Positions 63,520-64,000 of a DNA stretch of 64,000 nucleotides are shown here, piece by piece. The first letter of the stretch is position 1. Every line of letters starts with the position of its first letter. Position numbers and translations under genes: made by a program. Source of the stretch: Streptomyces sp. CB02056 (GTDB lineage: Bacteria; Actinomycetota; Actinomycetes; Streptomycetales; Streptomycetaceae); NCBI RefSeq assembly GCF_001905545.1, contig NZ_LIPD01000001.1:519561-583560 (forward strand), written 5' to 3'. The notes beneath the pieces are model-generated. The model saw only the letters and a list, made by a program, of their open reading frames with translations. It searched no databases and was not told the DNA's origin.

Positions 63520-64000
63520 TCAGGTGTCGGTGGTGCGGAGGCGGGGGAGCGCGTGGGGGTGCTCGTCGCGCAGGTGGGCGATGAGCTGCTCGCGGATGTC
63601 GAAGCGGAGCCGGGCGGCGTCGTCGGGGGTGCGGGCGGTCATGGTGGCGCGGACGACGATGGTGCTGGGCGTGGTGTCGGTGACGTCGAGGGCCCACTCG
63701 CCGCCGTCCCAGAGCGGGTGCCGGTCGAGGCGGGCGCGCAGGGTGGTGCGCAGCTCGTCCACCCGGGTGGTGTGGTCGAGGTGGAGCAGGACGGCGGCGA
63801 GCAGGCCGGGGTCGCGGCGGGTCCAGTTCTCGAAGGGCTTGTTGACGAAGTACGAGACCGGGACGATCAGCCGGCGGTAGTCCCAGAGCCGGACCACCAG
63901 GTAGCTGAGGGTGATCTCCTCGACGGTGCCCTGCTGGCCGTCCACGACCACGGTGTCGCCGATCCGGACGGTGTCGCCGAAGGCGATCTGGAGGCCGGCG
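63520..64000 (-). CDS. MscS-type mechanosensitive channel (partial, C-terminal part)
   Basis: The frame is open to the right edge, so only the C-terminal 160 residues are seen. They match the MscS beta domain (FGDTVRIGDTVVVDGQQGTVEEI, then WDYRRLIVPVSYFVNKPFENWTR) and the C-terminal alpha/beta domain. Such channels open on membrane stretch. The N-terminal membrane helices lie beyond the window. Confidence 0.9.
   Translation of the reverse strand, partial: AGLQIAFGDTVRIGDTVVVDGQQGTVEEITLSYLVVRLWDYRRLIVPVSYFVNKPFENWTRRDPGLLAAVLLHLDHTTRVDELRTTLRARLDRHPLWDGGEWALDVTDTTPSTIVVRATMTARTPDDAARLRFDIREQLIAHLRDEHPHALPRLRTTDT

Overview
This 64 kb window is chromosomal core DNA from a very high-GC actinobacterium of the Streptomycetaceae (Streptomyces or Kitasatospora). 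The evidence is the strong G/C bias at third codon positions, frequent GTG/TTG starts, leaderless promoters, a SepF/DivIVA-type division cluster without ftsA, murC or ddl, and a gene order that, from memory, runs parallel to the S. coelicolor segment from glkA through ftsZ and divIVA to ileS and lspA. I found no tRNA, rRNA, CRISPR array, insertion sequence, prophage or biosynthetic gene cluster.

Layout. 0-11 kb: a long-chain acyl-CoA synthetase (-), an SRPBCC protein, an ArsA-like protein with a degenerate P-loop, a small helical protein, ROK glucokinase, an EEP-family hydrolase, an esterase with a membrane protein (-), a PlsC-like acyltransferase, and a MacS/MacR-type two-component system. 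11-16.6 kb: a fused TrpE-TrpG enzyme with a Trp-Trp-Trp leader peptide and attenuator (-), divergent from class II DAHP synthase; then bacterioferritin-associated ferredoxin behind a double iron box, bacterioferritin (-), and a molybdopterin-domain oxidoreductase. 16.6-28.9 kb: a PASTA Ser/Thr kinase (-), thiOSG under a TPP riboswitch (-), a ferredoxin-reductase-like flavoprotein, an Rv2175c-type DNA-binding protein coupled to thiE, a polyprenyl diphosphate synthase (-), metF, a Gln-rich membrane protein, a CrtI-like oxidoreductase (-) and a DUF4126 membrane protein (-). 29-37.5 kb: a HEPN-domain protein behind a candidate DNA-damage promoter, a methyltransferase, a DUF3040 protein, the MoxR/DUF58/transglutaminase operon (-) and a beta-carbonic anhydrase (-).

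37.9-56.6 kb is the division and cell wall (dcw) cluster, all on +: rsmH, ftsL, a 23-codon linking ORF, ftsI, murE, murF, mraY, murD, ftsW, murG, ftsQ, ftsZ, pgeF, yggS, sepF, yggT, divIVA. It makes lipid II (MurE/F/D, MraY, MurG), polymerises it at the septum (FtsW/FtsI with FtsL/FtsQ), builds and anchors the Z-ring (FtsZ/SepF), and directs polar growth (DivIVA). Most junctions are ATGA or TGATG overlaps. Promoter-like sequences lie before ftsZ and murE. Downstream, ileS (-) has a T-box and a GXHH version of the HIGH motif. Next come a DksA/TraR-type zinc protein, lspA, an RluD-type pseudouridine synthase, a GNAT protein and a truncated MscS-type channel gene (-).

The most interesting observations are the swapped HIGH motif in IleRS, the TTGTCAGTG-N8-CACGAT promoter before the HEPN gene, the mini-ORF between ftsL and ftsI, the Trp-leader-controlled PhzE-like TrpEG, the ArsA-like protein lacking its P-loop lysines, and perfect 46-bp and 36-bp palindromes between convergent genes. 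I did not see a wholly new multigene system; this is mainly conserved core genome with some regulatory novelties.
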